Shown: positions 1-11,082 of the stretch, in pieces
How positions within the stretch are numbered: the stretch's first letter is position 1
Layout: the number at the start of each line of letters is the position of its first letter
NCBI GenBank assembly: GCA_037042915.1
Contig: CM073204.1
Span: forward strand, 372,001 to 436,000
DNA length: 64,000 nucleotides
DNA from: Auricularia sp. M13
Taxonomy: Eukaryota > Basidiomycota > Agaricomycetes > Auriculariales > Auriculariaceae
Direction: 5' to 3'
The notes under the pieces: generated by a model
Databases searched by the model: none
What the model saw: only the letters and a program-made list of their open reading frames with translations
What the model was told of the DNA's origin: nothing
Translations under genes and position numbers: made by a program

Positions 1-410
1 CCTTCTAGATCGCTCGCCCGTCGAGGCTGGTTTCGGGGCCGCGTGCTTGGAGTGGACGGTGTCTCTCAGCAGGGTCATTGAAACTCTGTCCATGGCTTTC
101 TCTAACTTATCGGCATCCGTCGGGTGAGCTCTGCCAGTGCGTATCGCGTATCTCAGAGAAACCGCCCGGGGGGGGGGGGAGACGTGCATCCCATACTAGT
201 AGAAGGCCAGGAAGAAGTACTGCAGCAGACGTACACTATATTCATTTCTGAATTCTGCGCCAACAACCCCTCGTCTCGACGTGCTACTCTACGCAGCGTC
301 GACGTTTTTCAATGACACCAAAAGCCCCCAAAGATCTACGCCTATTATAGAGAATTATGAGGATCGCAATCAAACGGCGGCGCGGCAGTCTGACTGACCA
401 CTCGTGACGC
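1..410. other. Non-coding stretch at window start
   Basis: I see no supportable gene here. Short open frames exist but begin without an ATG or lack coding character. A G homopolymer of about ten bases lies near 170-179. The stretch is downstream of the small minus-strand peptide gene ending at 411. Confidence 0.4.
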
Positions 411-557
411 TCATCGCCGCCCTACCACGCGCATGCGCTTGAACGGCGCATTCCCATCGGCAAAGGGGGTAATGTCCTTGTCTCCAGGACCAAACGGCGT
501 TGCGAGTGCCGCCGCGGCGAGGACGAGAAGGGAGAACGCGACGCGGGGGATGAACAT
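411..557 (-). CDS. Small putative secreted peptide (48 aa)
   Basis: An ATG at 557 on the minus strand opens a 48-codon frame ending at a TGA at 411-413. The start has the form of a signal peptide: MFIPR, then a hydrophobic core SLLVLAAAALA, then a probable cleavage after ALA. The mature part would be about 28 residues, with acidic and proline residues and a basic C-terminus ending GRR. A TATA-like run lies about 50 bp upstream (606-615), which supports transcription from this strand. No cysteine pairs and no CaaX end, so it is not a mating pheromone precursor or a typical Cys-rich effector. It could instead be only the first exon of a longer gene, but I saw no good downstream exon. No family recognised. 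Confidence 0.4.
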   Translation of the reverse strand: MFIPRVAFSLLVLAAAALATPFGPGDKDITPFADGNAPFKRMRVVGRR

Positions 558-1323
558 CTGCGAGTCTGAGTCGGACGGTCGGCTGGGCTTCTTCGTCTGC
601 TGCTACTTATATATACTGTATTGCTGCCCACATTTCTCCCGAGTCTGACTCTGAGTCTCGATCTTTGAATTTTACTGTGACAGACTGAGAATGTCAACAT
701 TACATGCCTTGCGGACCAAACTGCTCCGTGCGCGATCACAGTGATTGAATCTGCCAGATGCGCAGTAAGTACTGACATTGACAGAACTGAGACTCAAATT
801 CGAATCGCACGAAGCTTTAATTGGCTGGATGCCAAATTCCGAGCGGCAGAATGCTGACGAGTGTCTTACATCTAAATCAGCTTCTTTCTTCTACTTGTGG
901 CGTTTGATCGTGAGGGTATCCGCGGGATCCGCAATTCACGGATATGTTGTGACTCTGCGGCCGACTGGTCGGGTGAGACAACGGCGTTGGGGACCCCCGT
1001 CGCTAGGTCGGACGGGATTCTGGAAGGCAATTGAGGGTTGCAGGCGGGATGTGAGATGCGACATGAAAACGGCGTTGCTTCTCTTTGTTTTCACAAAGTA
1101 CCTTTAGGTATGTCTGCGGCGTCTTTTTTAAACTTAATCAAGGGATTAAATAATGGCAGAGATTTCCAAGCATGCAGCAGATGAGACTGAAAGGAGAGAA
1201 TGAAGGCACATGTTGAAAATGAAGGCACTTCGTTCGGAGTTTCGGAGCTTCTTGGCTCTCACAATCGAACGGTCGTCCGTCCGGAAACGCAGTCGAACAC
1301 GACCGCTTCGCTGTTGTGAACCC
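558..1323. other. Intergenic region between divergent genes
   Basis: This separates the minus-strand small peptide gene from the plus-strand DUF6535 gene and should hold both promoters. I see no convincing coding region. An in-frame ATG at 1210 could extend the DUF6535 protein by 38 residues, but the ATG at 1324 fits better. Confidence 0.4.
606..615 (-). promoter_or_regulatory. TATA-like box upstream of small peptide gene
   Basis: An alternating TTATATATAC run sits about 50 bp upstream of the minus-strand ATG at 557. This is a plausible core promoter distance for a fungal gene. Seen in sequence only; function is inferred. Confidence 0.35.
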
Positions 1324-4300
1324 ATGAGCACCGATATCCCGAGTGCAAGCAAGGCCTCCGCGCAGCATACGCAGGCCGAAGGCTCTGGTATACAAAGTCT
1401 TGGAGGTGGCGGGACACAAAGCACCGAAGATCCTGGCGCCAGTGAGCATACGAGCCCCAGATTCCCTCCCGCTGCCATGGACAGACCTCAATACTCCAAT
1501 CCCAAGTACATGGATCCTGAATGGCAGTACGAAGGTGCGTAGTCCGTGTTGCAGCTGCGTGATCGACCGGGAATTAACAGGTACCTTCAGGCCGTCCGAA
1601 AACTAAATTCAACGAGGACTATCCCCCAGACGCGTGGGGAGAAGAGGCCTCCCCTAATGCGCGCGTGTGGAAGATATACCGCGACAAGCAGAGCAACGCC
1701 GACAAGGCGATGCTCGACACTTGGAACAAGACCCTGGACGTGTTGCTGATCTTCGTGAGTGCGCGCCTGTCAGGCCACAGGCTACGATTCTGATCGCGTT
1801 ACCCTTGTATAGGCCGGTCTCTTTTCCGCAGTGTCTACTGCGTTCATCATCGAGTCCTATAAAGCTCTCCAGCCGGACTACACTCAATACATCGCCAACG
1901 TTCTCTACGCAGCTGCCGTCAGCAATCAAACTCTGGCCGGCGTCACTGGCATCGCATCCCCTGACAGCTTCCACCCCTCGGCGACGGAGCGCTGGACAAA
2001 CGGGATGTGGTTCTCGAGCCTGGTCGTCAGCCTGGCCGTCGCGCTGCTCAGCATCCTCATCAAACAGTGGCTCGACGAATACGAAAGGCACATCACGGGC
2101 TCTGCGGTGTCCCCCGTCCACTGGGCGCGCCGCCACCAGCTCTATTCGCGCGGCCTGAAGGCATGGGGTGTCCCGGCGCTCATTTCGCTCCTGCCGCTGC
2201 TCCTGCACGTCTCGCTGTTTCTCTTCTTTGCTGGCCTCGTGCTGTTCCTGCGACCGCTGGACGACGCCATTGCCAATACGCTGCTGGGTCTGGTCGCAGC
2301 TGTCCTGCTATTCTACGTGCTTGCCCTCCTGTTTCCTGCGTGGCGCGTGGAGTGCCCGTCCTACACGCCGCTGCTCGCGCAAGGGCGTTCTGCCGTGACT
2401 TTTGTTCTCCAAATGCTGATCTATCTGAACCTCAATGGGCTGGTTGACAGCTGCTTATCCTACCCCTTACGACACGATGCTGGCCGGTTTGTACGTTTCA
2501 TTGGCTGTAACGATGCCATGGATGCAGTCCGCAATGCTTCTCGACGCGCCGTGTGGGGTCTGGCCAATCTTCTAGAGCGCAGCAAGAACGGCCTCATCCG
2601 GGAGACAAGCGCTATAGATGCACAAAAACGCGAGCTTGATGGATGGGCGCTCGCTGCAGTCCTCCTGTCTACGGCTGACAGCGAGACCGTCAATGCCGGT
2701 ATTGAGGCCCTCGGTGCTGTGCCCGTCGGCCGCACCCTCGACATTGCACTGTCCAATCTCCCGAGAAATCATTGGTACACTATCTACAACGCCTTGTCGC
2801 CCGCCGTCGATCTCCCATCCGAGAGCGGGTTTGCTATCACGACTTTTGCGCGACGCATGCGGACGTGTTTGGTGGGCTCGCCATACAGGTGGCTCCTTCC
2901 TGGCCCTCGGAAGGGACCTGACCTGGCCGCGTCGCTTGGCCTAGACGGCATGTTGCTGATGGCTATGGCGCCCGACTCGCGATTTCAGGAATATTTTGAC
3001 CTGGGCCACCTGGTCACCTTGCTGCAGCGGCAACTCTCCGCCCAGATCTCGGATTCGTCTCACGCTGAGAAAGATCGGTCCCTATCTTTTGGCGAGTCGG
3101 CCTCTCAGTGGAATAGTCTCCCGCACTTCACAGTATGCCTGCTATTCCTGACCTGGCTCGGAGTATCGGGCTTAGCTCCCACGGAACCTCGCTGGGTCTC
3201 CTGCGCCCTTCTTGTGCTATGCGCCGGTCAGTTTCATCGGAGAGAGAATGACGAACGGACACTTGCGATGCGCAGCCTCCTGACATGGCTTGACGCGCCA
3301 GTCGCACACGGAGATGATGCCGATCTCGTGGCCTTAAACGGCTTGTATTCTCTGCTCCGCTCTCAAGGCGGCTTGGACGGCGAGACGATCGGCATCGTCA
3401 TGCACCATCTCCTCTTGCTGTGCCAATATATTGTCCAATGCCCGCCCGATCGCAGGGTGAAATGGTCGAAACTGCCCGACCTTTCGGCTTTCGTGCGTTC
3501 CCCCGAGTTCGAGCAGCATCTTTCCCAGGCAGCGCAGGCTAGCTATATGGCTGTTCTAGCCCGGGTGGACCTCTCTGACATCGAGGAAACAGATATTTCT
3601 GAGGACTATTGCTCGTGTGCCGCCAAACTTCTGAGGCTCAGCTGCGACAGCGATGCCGGACTGCCGCATGTGCACGAGGCGGAGCTGGTGTTTATTTTGG
3701 AGGACTTGCTTCTCTGGCGGACCTCTGCATCTCTTCCTGAGAGCATATGCGACGCCGTGCTTCGTGCGTTTCTGTCTGGCGAGAACGCGGTCTCCACTTG
3801 GTCCGAGGAACGCTGGGTCGGCTGGGATAACGCGAACCCGTTCACCCGCCTCGCCAATATCCTGTCTTCCGTCCTCTGCCACAAACAGCGCCGGCGCCAA
3901 CCTCTCGATCTCGAGCGCACACTCGTCGACGGTTTTTGCTCCGGCGGTTTCCTGCTGCATCGATTCCGCACATTCCTAAGCCGTAATCTCGCGTCAGACT
4001 GGATATGGAGCGATGAGATCATGCCCCTGGCGAGGCATTGCGCGCGCATATCACCGGCTGCGTGGGAGCGAGTCTGCGCGGCGCTCGAGACGACCGGCGA
4101 CGAGGGGAGCGCTCTTCGAGCAGATGCGCTTCGATTTGCGGACGCACTGCGCACCAGGCTCATGCCGGGCAATGTGAATACGGATTGCACTCAGCAATGC
4201 TACTGCATGAGAATCTCTGCTGCTGTTGCAAATTCCACCAAGACGCTGGGCCGCTGGCGTTGGAGAGATCGCATACTCGGAATAGCCATGCGACGGACGC

Positions 4301-4365
4301 GCAATCCAGCTAGGTTCGATTCATATCCAACCGGACATCGACCATCTACAGGTTCGCTTGGCTGA
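1324..4365 (+). CDS. DUF6535 domain multi-pass membrane protein
   Basis: Three exons, 1324-1534, 1591-1754 and 1813-4365, join in frame to give 975 residues. Exon 2 reads RVWKIYRDKQSNADKAMLDT and, across intron 2, WNKTLDVLLIF-AGLFSAV, the recognisable start of the Agaricomycete DUF6535 domain. The domain spans roughly residues 95-305 and holds about four membrane segments: 118-137, 190-210, 246-271 and 280-300. The remaining 670 residues are mostly helical with no domain I recognise. Introns are 56 and 58 bp with GTGCGT and GTGAGT donors and CAG/TAG acceptors. The start at 1324 (MSTDIPSA) is preferred; an in-frame ATG at 1210 is the alternative. The family is large in mushroom genomes and has no established function, so none is assigned. 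Family assignment is from memory of the motif; the exon joins are read directly. Confidence 0.85.
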
Positions 4366-4615
4366 CCGCTCCGGTTTGAGCGGGCTCGTGGAGATCGATG
4401 TCAAGTGATGGACGGAATGTAGTTTGTAGTACTGTAAGGGTTGTGGAAGTGTAGTATAGAACTTCCCCTGCGGACTTTACTTCACACTTGTGCAATTAAG
4501 TAAGATGTGCATGGCTTTCTTATAAGGGAAACAACTGACAAGTCAAAACGATAACCCTGTGAATGCCTCCGCGGCGGGCCGATTGCCCCGCGCGCCTTGA
4601 CCAGTGACCACTACC

Positions 4616-5317
4616 ATGGCCACAGCGACGCCGAGCGTCGCGGAGGCCAACAAGCGGTTCGACTCGGAAGCCGCAAAGTGGGACAGCAAGCCCGAGGTAG
4701 TCGAATCCTCCGCGCGCTGCCACGAATATCTCCTCTCGCGCGCAGACCTCCTCCCGCACGAGCAACTGGCGCAGAGCCTCGTGCTCGAGCTCGGCTGCGG
4801 CACGGGCCTGCTGAGCGTCGCACTCGCGCCGCACGTGCGCCAGATCTGGGCTTTGGACACGTCTGAGGGCATGATCTCCATGCTCCAATCGAAAGTGCAC
4901 GCGCAAGGGCTGGAGGGAAAGGTCGTCCCGCGCGTCAAGCTGCTCGACGACCCGCGCGACCCCGTGCTCGAGGGCCACACGCTCGACCTCGTCGTTAGCC
5001 ATCTCGTGTTCCACCACATACCCGATATGCAGCGCACTGTCGATGTGCTATACGGTTGCTGCAAACCCGACGGAGGCCGGCTATGGATCTCGGACTTCGA
5101 GGACGACGGCCCGCAGGCGCAGAACTTCCATAAGAAGGAGGTGCATGATAGCGTCGAGCGGCATGGGCTCAAGCGTGCTGAGATGGCGCATATATTGGCG
5201 AAGGCGGGATTCGCGGACGTCCAGGTGTTCGAGAGCTTCCGGATGGATAAGACGATTGACAACGGGGAGAAACAGGCGTTTCCTTTCATAGTGGCTACCG
5301 GTGTACGGAGAAAATGA
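4616..5317 (+). CDS. SAM-dependent methyltransferase (class I)
   Basis: A single exon encodes 233 residues starting at an ATG in the context ACCATGGCC. Motif I is LVLELGCGTGLL (about residues 55-66), the SAM-binding glycine loop. It is followed by an acidic residue at the end of strand 2 (WALDTSEGM) and by VVSHLVFHHIPD, the usual motif of UbiE/Methyltransf_11-25 proteins. Length and order of motifs fit the class I Rossmann fold. The substrate cannot be read from the sequence; fungal relatives are mostly uncharacterised small-molecule methyltransferases. No signal peptide or membrane segment. The gene lies 250 bp downstream of the DUF6535 gene on the same strand and converges with the F-box gene on the minus strand. 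Confidence 0.88.
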   Translation: MATATPSVAEANKRFDSEAAKWDSKPEVVESSARCHEYLLSRADLLPHEQLAQSLVLELGCGTGLLSVALAPHVRQIWALDTSEGMISMLQSKVHAQGLEGKVVPRVKLLDDPRDPVLEGHTLDLVVSHLVFHHIPDMQRTVDVLYGCCKPDGGRLWISDFEDDGPQAQNFHKKEVHDSVERHGLKRAEMAHILAKAGFADVQVFESFRMDKTIDNGEKQAFPFIVATGVRRK

Positions 5318-5503
5318 ACGCCCCTTCCCTCAGACGTGCTGGAAGAGTTGTCTATGCGTACGGAACTGTACTAAGCGAATGTTTTCGATACACGCGCGGC
5401 GACGTCTGCAGCTCGAATGGATTCACATGGTAGTCTACCGTTCCACAAAGGCCATCCACTATACGTTCTCAGCACATAGACACAATTCCACTCACAGCAT
5501 GAC

Positions 5504-8051
5504 TCAATCCTCCCTCGTTGCTTTCAAGCGCGGTCGCCAGCCGACTCCATGTTCGTCCACAAGCTGGATACCCTTCTCAAGCAAGACTTCCGCCCACGCT
5601 ACAGCCAGGTCTCCAGCGACCCTGCGCCTGAGGGGGCTCAGGCCGAGTTCCACAAGTAGAGTATGACTTACGGGATGACAGGCCACTCGAGCCTCCCGCC
5701 CACGATCACCCGTAGAGCGGGGAGCGCATCCGGCGCGCGCGACACGGCGTCGAAGAATTCCGACATCTTGTCCAGATAGGCGGCCATCTCCCGCTTCATC
5801 ATGAATGGGAAGCTAATAATAAACGAGGGTCATTCGGAGGGAGGGTGCACACACGTACATGTAGGAATCAGATGCGGTGGAAGCGAGGTCGGGTAACTCG
5901 AGCGTGGCGAGCGTCGGGTGAGGGACGGCGAGCGCGCGCAGAGGCGGGACTTCCTTTAGTTACGTAATAATAGAGTCAGAAAGCATGTTTTGTGAGCCAG
6001 CAGCCAGCGATGAGACTGAGACTCCTCGCGGAGAACATATGTATATGTGGTATCGCACCTCGACATCCGAGAGCACCAGCGTGCGCAGATTGGGGCACAG
6101 CGAGAGCGCGGCTTCGAGGTTCCGCGGGCGCGTCCGGACGTCCTCGCATTGCGCCCCGTGGCTCGCCAGGAAAGAACGGAAGGACTCGTCGCCCGGGCTA
6201 TCGCCGCGCGGGAGGAAAGTCAGGATGTGCAATTTTGGAAGCCTGGGTGGCACAGCTCGTTAAGTAAGCAATTATGTATACGTACTAGTAGTAGCCACCG
6301 AAAAAGATCGGGACCGTCATTGAAGCAAAAAAGAAACGCACGTTGTCCGAATAAACGCGCTCACCACCCAGGGAGGACACGCAGTGGCCAGCGCGAGTTC
6401 CTCCAGGCTCGGCAGGGTGAAGCTGAGCGGATATGGAGGAGGCGGCGGATCGTCCGGGTCCGCCGCAGCGAACCCGATAAAGAGCCTGCGCAGCGCCTGG
6501 AACTCGAAGCTGAACTGAGTCAAGTTCAAGTTCGGACTCACAGCACCCTGGCTCGGAAGATCGCCCCAGGCCGCCAGACAGATGTTGAGTTCCTCCAGGC
6601 TGGCGCTGAGTTTGTCGGAGAGCATGGCGATGTCGGACAGTGGTGCGACGCAGCCGAGCACGCGAAGACTTGGGCTGCTGGTACCTGGCGGGTTGCACTG
6701 GCAGATCAAGCGGAGAAGCGCTACGAGATCCCGGCGCTGGTAGTCCAAATCGCGGCCGTTGAGCATGACGGTATGTACGGGTATGGTCGCGCGACGGCGT
6801 AGATAGCGCGTGAAACTGCGCGCTACGGAGTGGGAGCGGAGCGCGACGCTCGTTGCGGCCAGAGCGCTGTAGATGTCCTGCTCGCAGTCGTCAAGCCCCA
6901 GCCTTCAATCGGGTGAGATGTACGGCATTAACACGCACAAGGAAGAGCTTGCAAACGCGCATGTAGCGGATGGCATGGCATCGCCAGGGAGGAGGCTCCA
7001 ACGGTCGCAGACTGCGGAAGGCAAAACCACGGTGGGAGGGGGTGTCGAAACCGTGGCATTGACTGAGGATGAGAGTCCATATCTTCCGCTGTACCTCGGG
7101 AGGTGCGCCGTGCATCGGGGGTGGCGCGTTTGCCTTGGCATAGACGCTGTCAGTGCCGGTGATGATATGTTGAGCATCTGGTAAAGGGCATACATACTGT
7201 ATGGCTGCAAGACTCACGGACCATTATTCCAGCGCACAAGAAAACGTCTGGAGTGTGCAGCGAGGAACGGTTCGAGGCCCTCGACGTTCCGCGTGGCGTT
7301 GGAGGCGGCGAAGTGGATGACACAGCTTGGCCAAGCCTTGAGAAAACGCGCGAGCTGGTGCAGAGAGAATAGATGGCCAGACATGTGGATGGAAGAGATA
7401 TGCGGCAGCCTCAGAAGGACTTCTCGCACGATGTGGGTTCGCTGAAGGATCGTGGACGGGAAGACCAGAGTGGTCTGCGCCGATCAAATTCACAGATGCA
7501 TGAGGGGACGGACGTTATATTGCACGTACGAGGTTAGTCCAAGACGTTGAGGCATCCCGAATCCTTGATAGGAGGGTGTTGGCAGTCGAGCAGTGGTGGT
7601 GCCACAGCGCACTTAGGAGAAGCCGCGTGGGGTTGATCGCTTTCAAGGCGGCGTACATGGGCTCCACGTCATCTTGTGAGTTGACGTCCAGACAGATGTG
7701 GACGTCGCGCAGCGCGGCAGCGGCAGCGCGGAGCGCCTTGGCCAGGGCTGGCCCAAAGCCGCTCTCGAATCGCATCTTCTTCACGAACGGCGCGAACGTC
7801 GGATTAGCAGCGAGCGCGCACGCTAAAGCCTGTGCCTGCGCATCGGAGCGAATGACGACCGTCTCGTAGAGTAACGGAGTGCCGATACGCGCCCAGCGCT
7901 TGCACGCGTGCAACACGTCCGCTGTTGAATGTCGACGCCGAGCGAACGGCGAGGAAGCCAGGCCGGACAAGTCGGAAAAATCTTCGTCTGGCACGTCGAG
8001 CACGTATGTGAGTATCTGGTGCACCGTTTCATCGGCCAGCTTCTGAGCCAT
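5504..8051 (-). CDS. F-box/LRR-like protein, family A (copy 1)
   Basis: Eight exons on the minus strand (8051-7530, 7474-7218, 7146-6939, 6877-6342, 6242-6059, 5953-5859, 5812-5672, 5627-5504) give 688 residues. The start MAQKLADETVHQIL matches the starts of two paralogues at 52443 and 62045. The N-terminus resembles an F-box (ADETVHQIL, ACKRWARIGTPLLYETVVIR) and the rest has irregular leucine-rich stretches such as LPKLHILTF and LRTLVLSD. The last exon ends EVLLEKGIQLVDEHGVGW, matching copy 2. Intron positions after SWTNL, inside the APPP linker, and before the last exon are shared in position and phase with the paralogues. F-box proteins of this type are usually substrate adaptors of SCF ubiquitin ligases; that role is inferred. 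Introns 4 and 5 (99 and 105 bp) are the least certain. Confidence 0.82.
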
Positions 8052-8446
8052 TAGAGCAACTAGAAAATGGCAAGTTGGTGGGGAAGCAGCTGACTCGGAG
8101 TTGGAAAGCGTGTCACCCATCTTCAATCGGCGCGTTTCCTGTCGGTTTGCAAGCACCAACACCCAGATACGCCGTCTTGATCACTGGAAGCGAGACGTCG
8201 GACTTAGGGGCGTCTTTTTTCTTGTGACTGTTCGACTTCACAAATCGCGGGATGCTCGCATGACTGGCAGCTTTGCCGACTGACCTTAGTTGTCCAATTG
8301 ACAGCTACTTTGGCTCTGAGATAGCGGAATGACCTGTCCACAGCTCCGCATAGGGCTCTATCACGCAAACCGATTATGAATTTTGCAGTGAAACGGTTTG
8401 TTTTCGCCGGCGTCTCCCATACGACTCTTGAACCCGGCCCACCACC
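8052..8446. other. Divergent promoter region, F-box gene and DPH2
   Basis: This 395-bp stretch lies between two divergent start codons (8051 minus, 8447 plus), so it should hold both promoters. No coding region or clear TATA box is visible. Confidence 0.45.
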
Positions 8447-10644
8447 ATGGCGAGCACCAGCGCCTTCTCTTCCTCCGCCGAGGCCGCAATACAGCGTCCA
8501 GTACAGCTCAATGAAGCCGGAACCAGCCTCGTGACCGTGCCAGGGACTGCCGAGGCTGATATCGCGCAGATCTACGAGCTGGACGACATCGCGCGCGAAT
8601 TGGTCGACCGCGGCTTCAAAACTGTGCGCAAACCGCTGAATATCCTGGGATACTTCGGACTGATGACCCCTCGTTCAGATTGCATTACAGTTTCCTGATG
8701 AACTGTTGCATGACGCAGTGCCGGTGTATCGAGAGTTAAAGCAGCGATTGCCGGAGGATGCGCAGGCATATGTGCTGGCCGATACTTCCTACGGGAGGCA
8801 CGTATCAAGCCGCTTAGGATCAATACTAAGGCATCATGCTGAATCTTTGCTTTGCAGCTGCTGTGTGGACGAGGTCGCTGCCCAACACGTCGACGCAGAC
8901 GTCGTTGTGCACTTCGGTCACGCCTGCCTCAGCCGGTAAGCACTCAGTCACGCTGCCCGTTATCCATGCCCATTTCTGTGCTCCAGGGCTTATATTCAAC
9001 GCTTGACGCACCTCCGCGCAGAACATCTCGTCTCCCAGTGCTCTACGTCTTCGGCCGTCGAGCGCTGGACGCAGAACACGCCATTGCGACGCTCGTGGAA
9101 GCCTGCGGTCACTCACCCTCACGAGTCAAACTGCTATACGACGTCGCATACGCACACACCGCCGGTCAGCTGGAACGAATCTTTTGTGGAGATGTATTGA
9201 CATTCTCCTGTTTAGAGCAGCTTCGAGATGCCGCTCACGCGGCGCTGCCAAATGCTCAGATACTTTGGTCGCCGCCGCCAGCGCGGTTCTGGCCACCTGG
9301 TTCGGATACCGCGACCCAGCAGCAGGAGGAGCAGTCGCCCAGCCCAGACACGAATACGAACACGGTCTTGTTCTACGTCGGCGCGGAAAGCCTCGCGCTG
9401 AGCACGGTGCTCATGACGAACGCACTCACGCCGGTACGCACTTTAAGCCATACCGCTCCGCACTCCGCGTCGGCGAGCTGACGGATGACGAAGGCATACT
9501 CATACGACCCCGCGACACGGACAGCGCGCGCCGAGTCCGCGCGCACCAACAGCCAGCTAGCGCGGCGCTACGCGCTCGTGCACCGCGCGCGCGCCGCGGA
9601 CGTGTTCGGCATCGTCGTCGGCACGCTTGGCGTCGGTGCGTCCTGCCTTCTTCCACCCTTGCTCCACGCTGTATCCGCATCACGCACGCTACCCTCCATC
9701 CTCCCTCAACGCCGGCTTCCGCCCTTCCCCGAACATCGTTCCTTCACCCTTCCTCTACGCTTCACGCTGCTCATTCGATGCAATACAGCGGCCTACCTCC
9801 CGCTCATCGCGCATCTACGGCGCGCGCTCGCCCGCGCCCGCAAGAAGACGTACACGCTCGCCGTGGGCAAGCTGAACCCCGCCAAGCTCGCCAACTTCCC
9901 CGACGTCGGCGCGTTCGTGCTCGTCGCGTGCGCGCAGACGAGTCTTGTGGATTCCAGGGTACGTTCACCGTCTTGCTTTCCTCCTTTCCCTTCTTCGTCC
10001 TTCCGCGTTCCTCTTCAGGTTTCCTCTTTCCTCCTTTTCTGCTTCTTCCTTTCCTCCTTTGCTGTCTGCCTCCCCACGCTTTCTGCCCTTTTACTATGCT
10101 ATTTGGTTGTTTAACTGAAGCTAACCTCTCGCGGCTGCGCGCTCGGCAGGACTACTTCGCGCCGGTCGTCACGCCCTTCGAGCTCCTGCTCGCGCTCGCG
10201 CCAGGCGAGCCGGCCGCGGCGTGGACGGGTGACTACGCGCTGGACTTTGCGCGCCTGCTCGCCATGCCCCTCCCCTCTGCCCCTCCCTCTTCCTCTGCAG
10301 ATGAGGACGGGGACGAGCCGCAATACGACTTTACGACAGGCAAGCTGCGCTCTGCGCGCCGCTTCGACTCCGGGTCCGGCTCTGCGCAGGCCGCGAACGG
10401 GGAGCTGGTTGCGCGCAGCTCGGAGCAGGCGCTCGCGCTCGCTAGCGTGGGAGGTGCGCCCGTGCTGCCTCTGCGATCTGTCTGTGCTGACGGGTATGTG
10501 TGTCACGGTGCAGCGGGATTCCTGCAAGAGCGGCAGTTCAAAGGGCTCGAAGTCAACGCGGGGCGCGACGCCCCGTCCGTGCTGGAGCAGGGGCGCAGCG
10601 GGATCGCGCGGGGGTACGATACCGTGGCCGAGGCCGATTCCTGA
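8447..10644 (+). CDS. DPH2: Diphthamide biosynthesis protein 2
   Basis: Eight exons (8447-8623, 8679-8797, 8858-8935, 9022-9433, 9494-9635, 9789-9958, 10150-10453, 10514-10644) give 510 residues, the usual DPH2 length. Diagnostic stretches are [58 protein letters not shown] and [12 protein letters not shown]. Cys100-Cys101 in YGSCC, Cys122 in HACLS and Cys357 in VACAQTS lie where Dph1/Dph2 proteins carry iron-sulphur-related cysteines. DPH2 pairs with DPH1 in the cytosolic [4Fe-4S] radical-SAM enzyme that transfers the 3-amino-3-carboxypropyl group from SAM to a histidine of elongation factor 2, the first step of diphthamide synthesis. The second intron (8798-8857) begins with GC, not GT; only this GC-AG join restores the conserved YGSCC. 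The donor site of the 191-bp intron 6 is clear but its pyrimidine-rich body is unusually long for this locus. Confidence 0.93.
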
Positions 10645-11082
10645 AGATACCGTCTTCTTGGAGATGGATATCGATTTGAAGAAATGCAGCCTGGGCGCGC
10701 GAGCGAGACGCCGTAGCCGCACAAAATGCAATTGAATACGATCGACCTGCGTTGTAATACGGCCTGGCGATCCCCTGCTTCCATTCGAGGGAGCGCGCTC
10801 AGCCGATCGAACTGGAGGACTTGTGCTGTTTACACCAACTGAGCGACGTGCTTCTGTGCTTGGGTCGCGCAAGTGAGGGAGCGTTTCAATCAGGGGCGGC
10901 CGGGTCGATCCTTCAGCTTCGTCGGGATCCTCAGGCCTCAGGCCGCTTCCCTAATAGCAGCCTCAAGGGTATGTTGGGCGTGGCGAACGAAGACGTGCCA
11001 TGAAGGGAAAGCAAATAGCATAGCAGTTGAGTGCGACATGCAGTGAAACCATTACAGATTGATACCGGCCTTGAAACGCAAA
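10645..11082. other. Intergenic, convergent gene ends
   Basis: DPH2 (plus) and the hemerythrin-HHE gene (minus) end towards each other here. I see no further gene. A short CTCAGGCCTCAGGCC repeat lies near 10928-10942. Confidence 0.4.

Noticed and set aside
1210-1323. Upstream start of the DUF6535 protein
   Set aside because: In frame, but the 38 added residues look like untranslated sequence. The ATG at 1324 gives the usual MST start.
9184-10644. 486-codon plus-strand frame across DPH2
   Set aside because: It runs through three DPH2 introns and starts without ATG. Only its last parts coincide with true exons 7 and 8.
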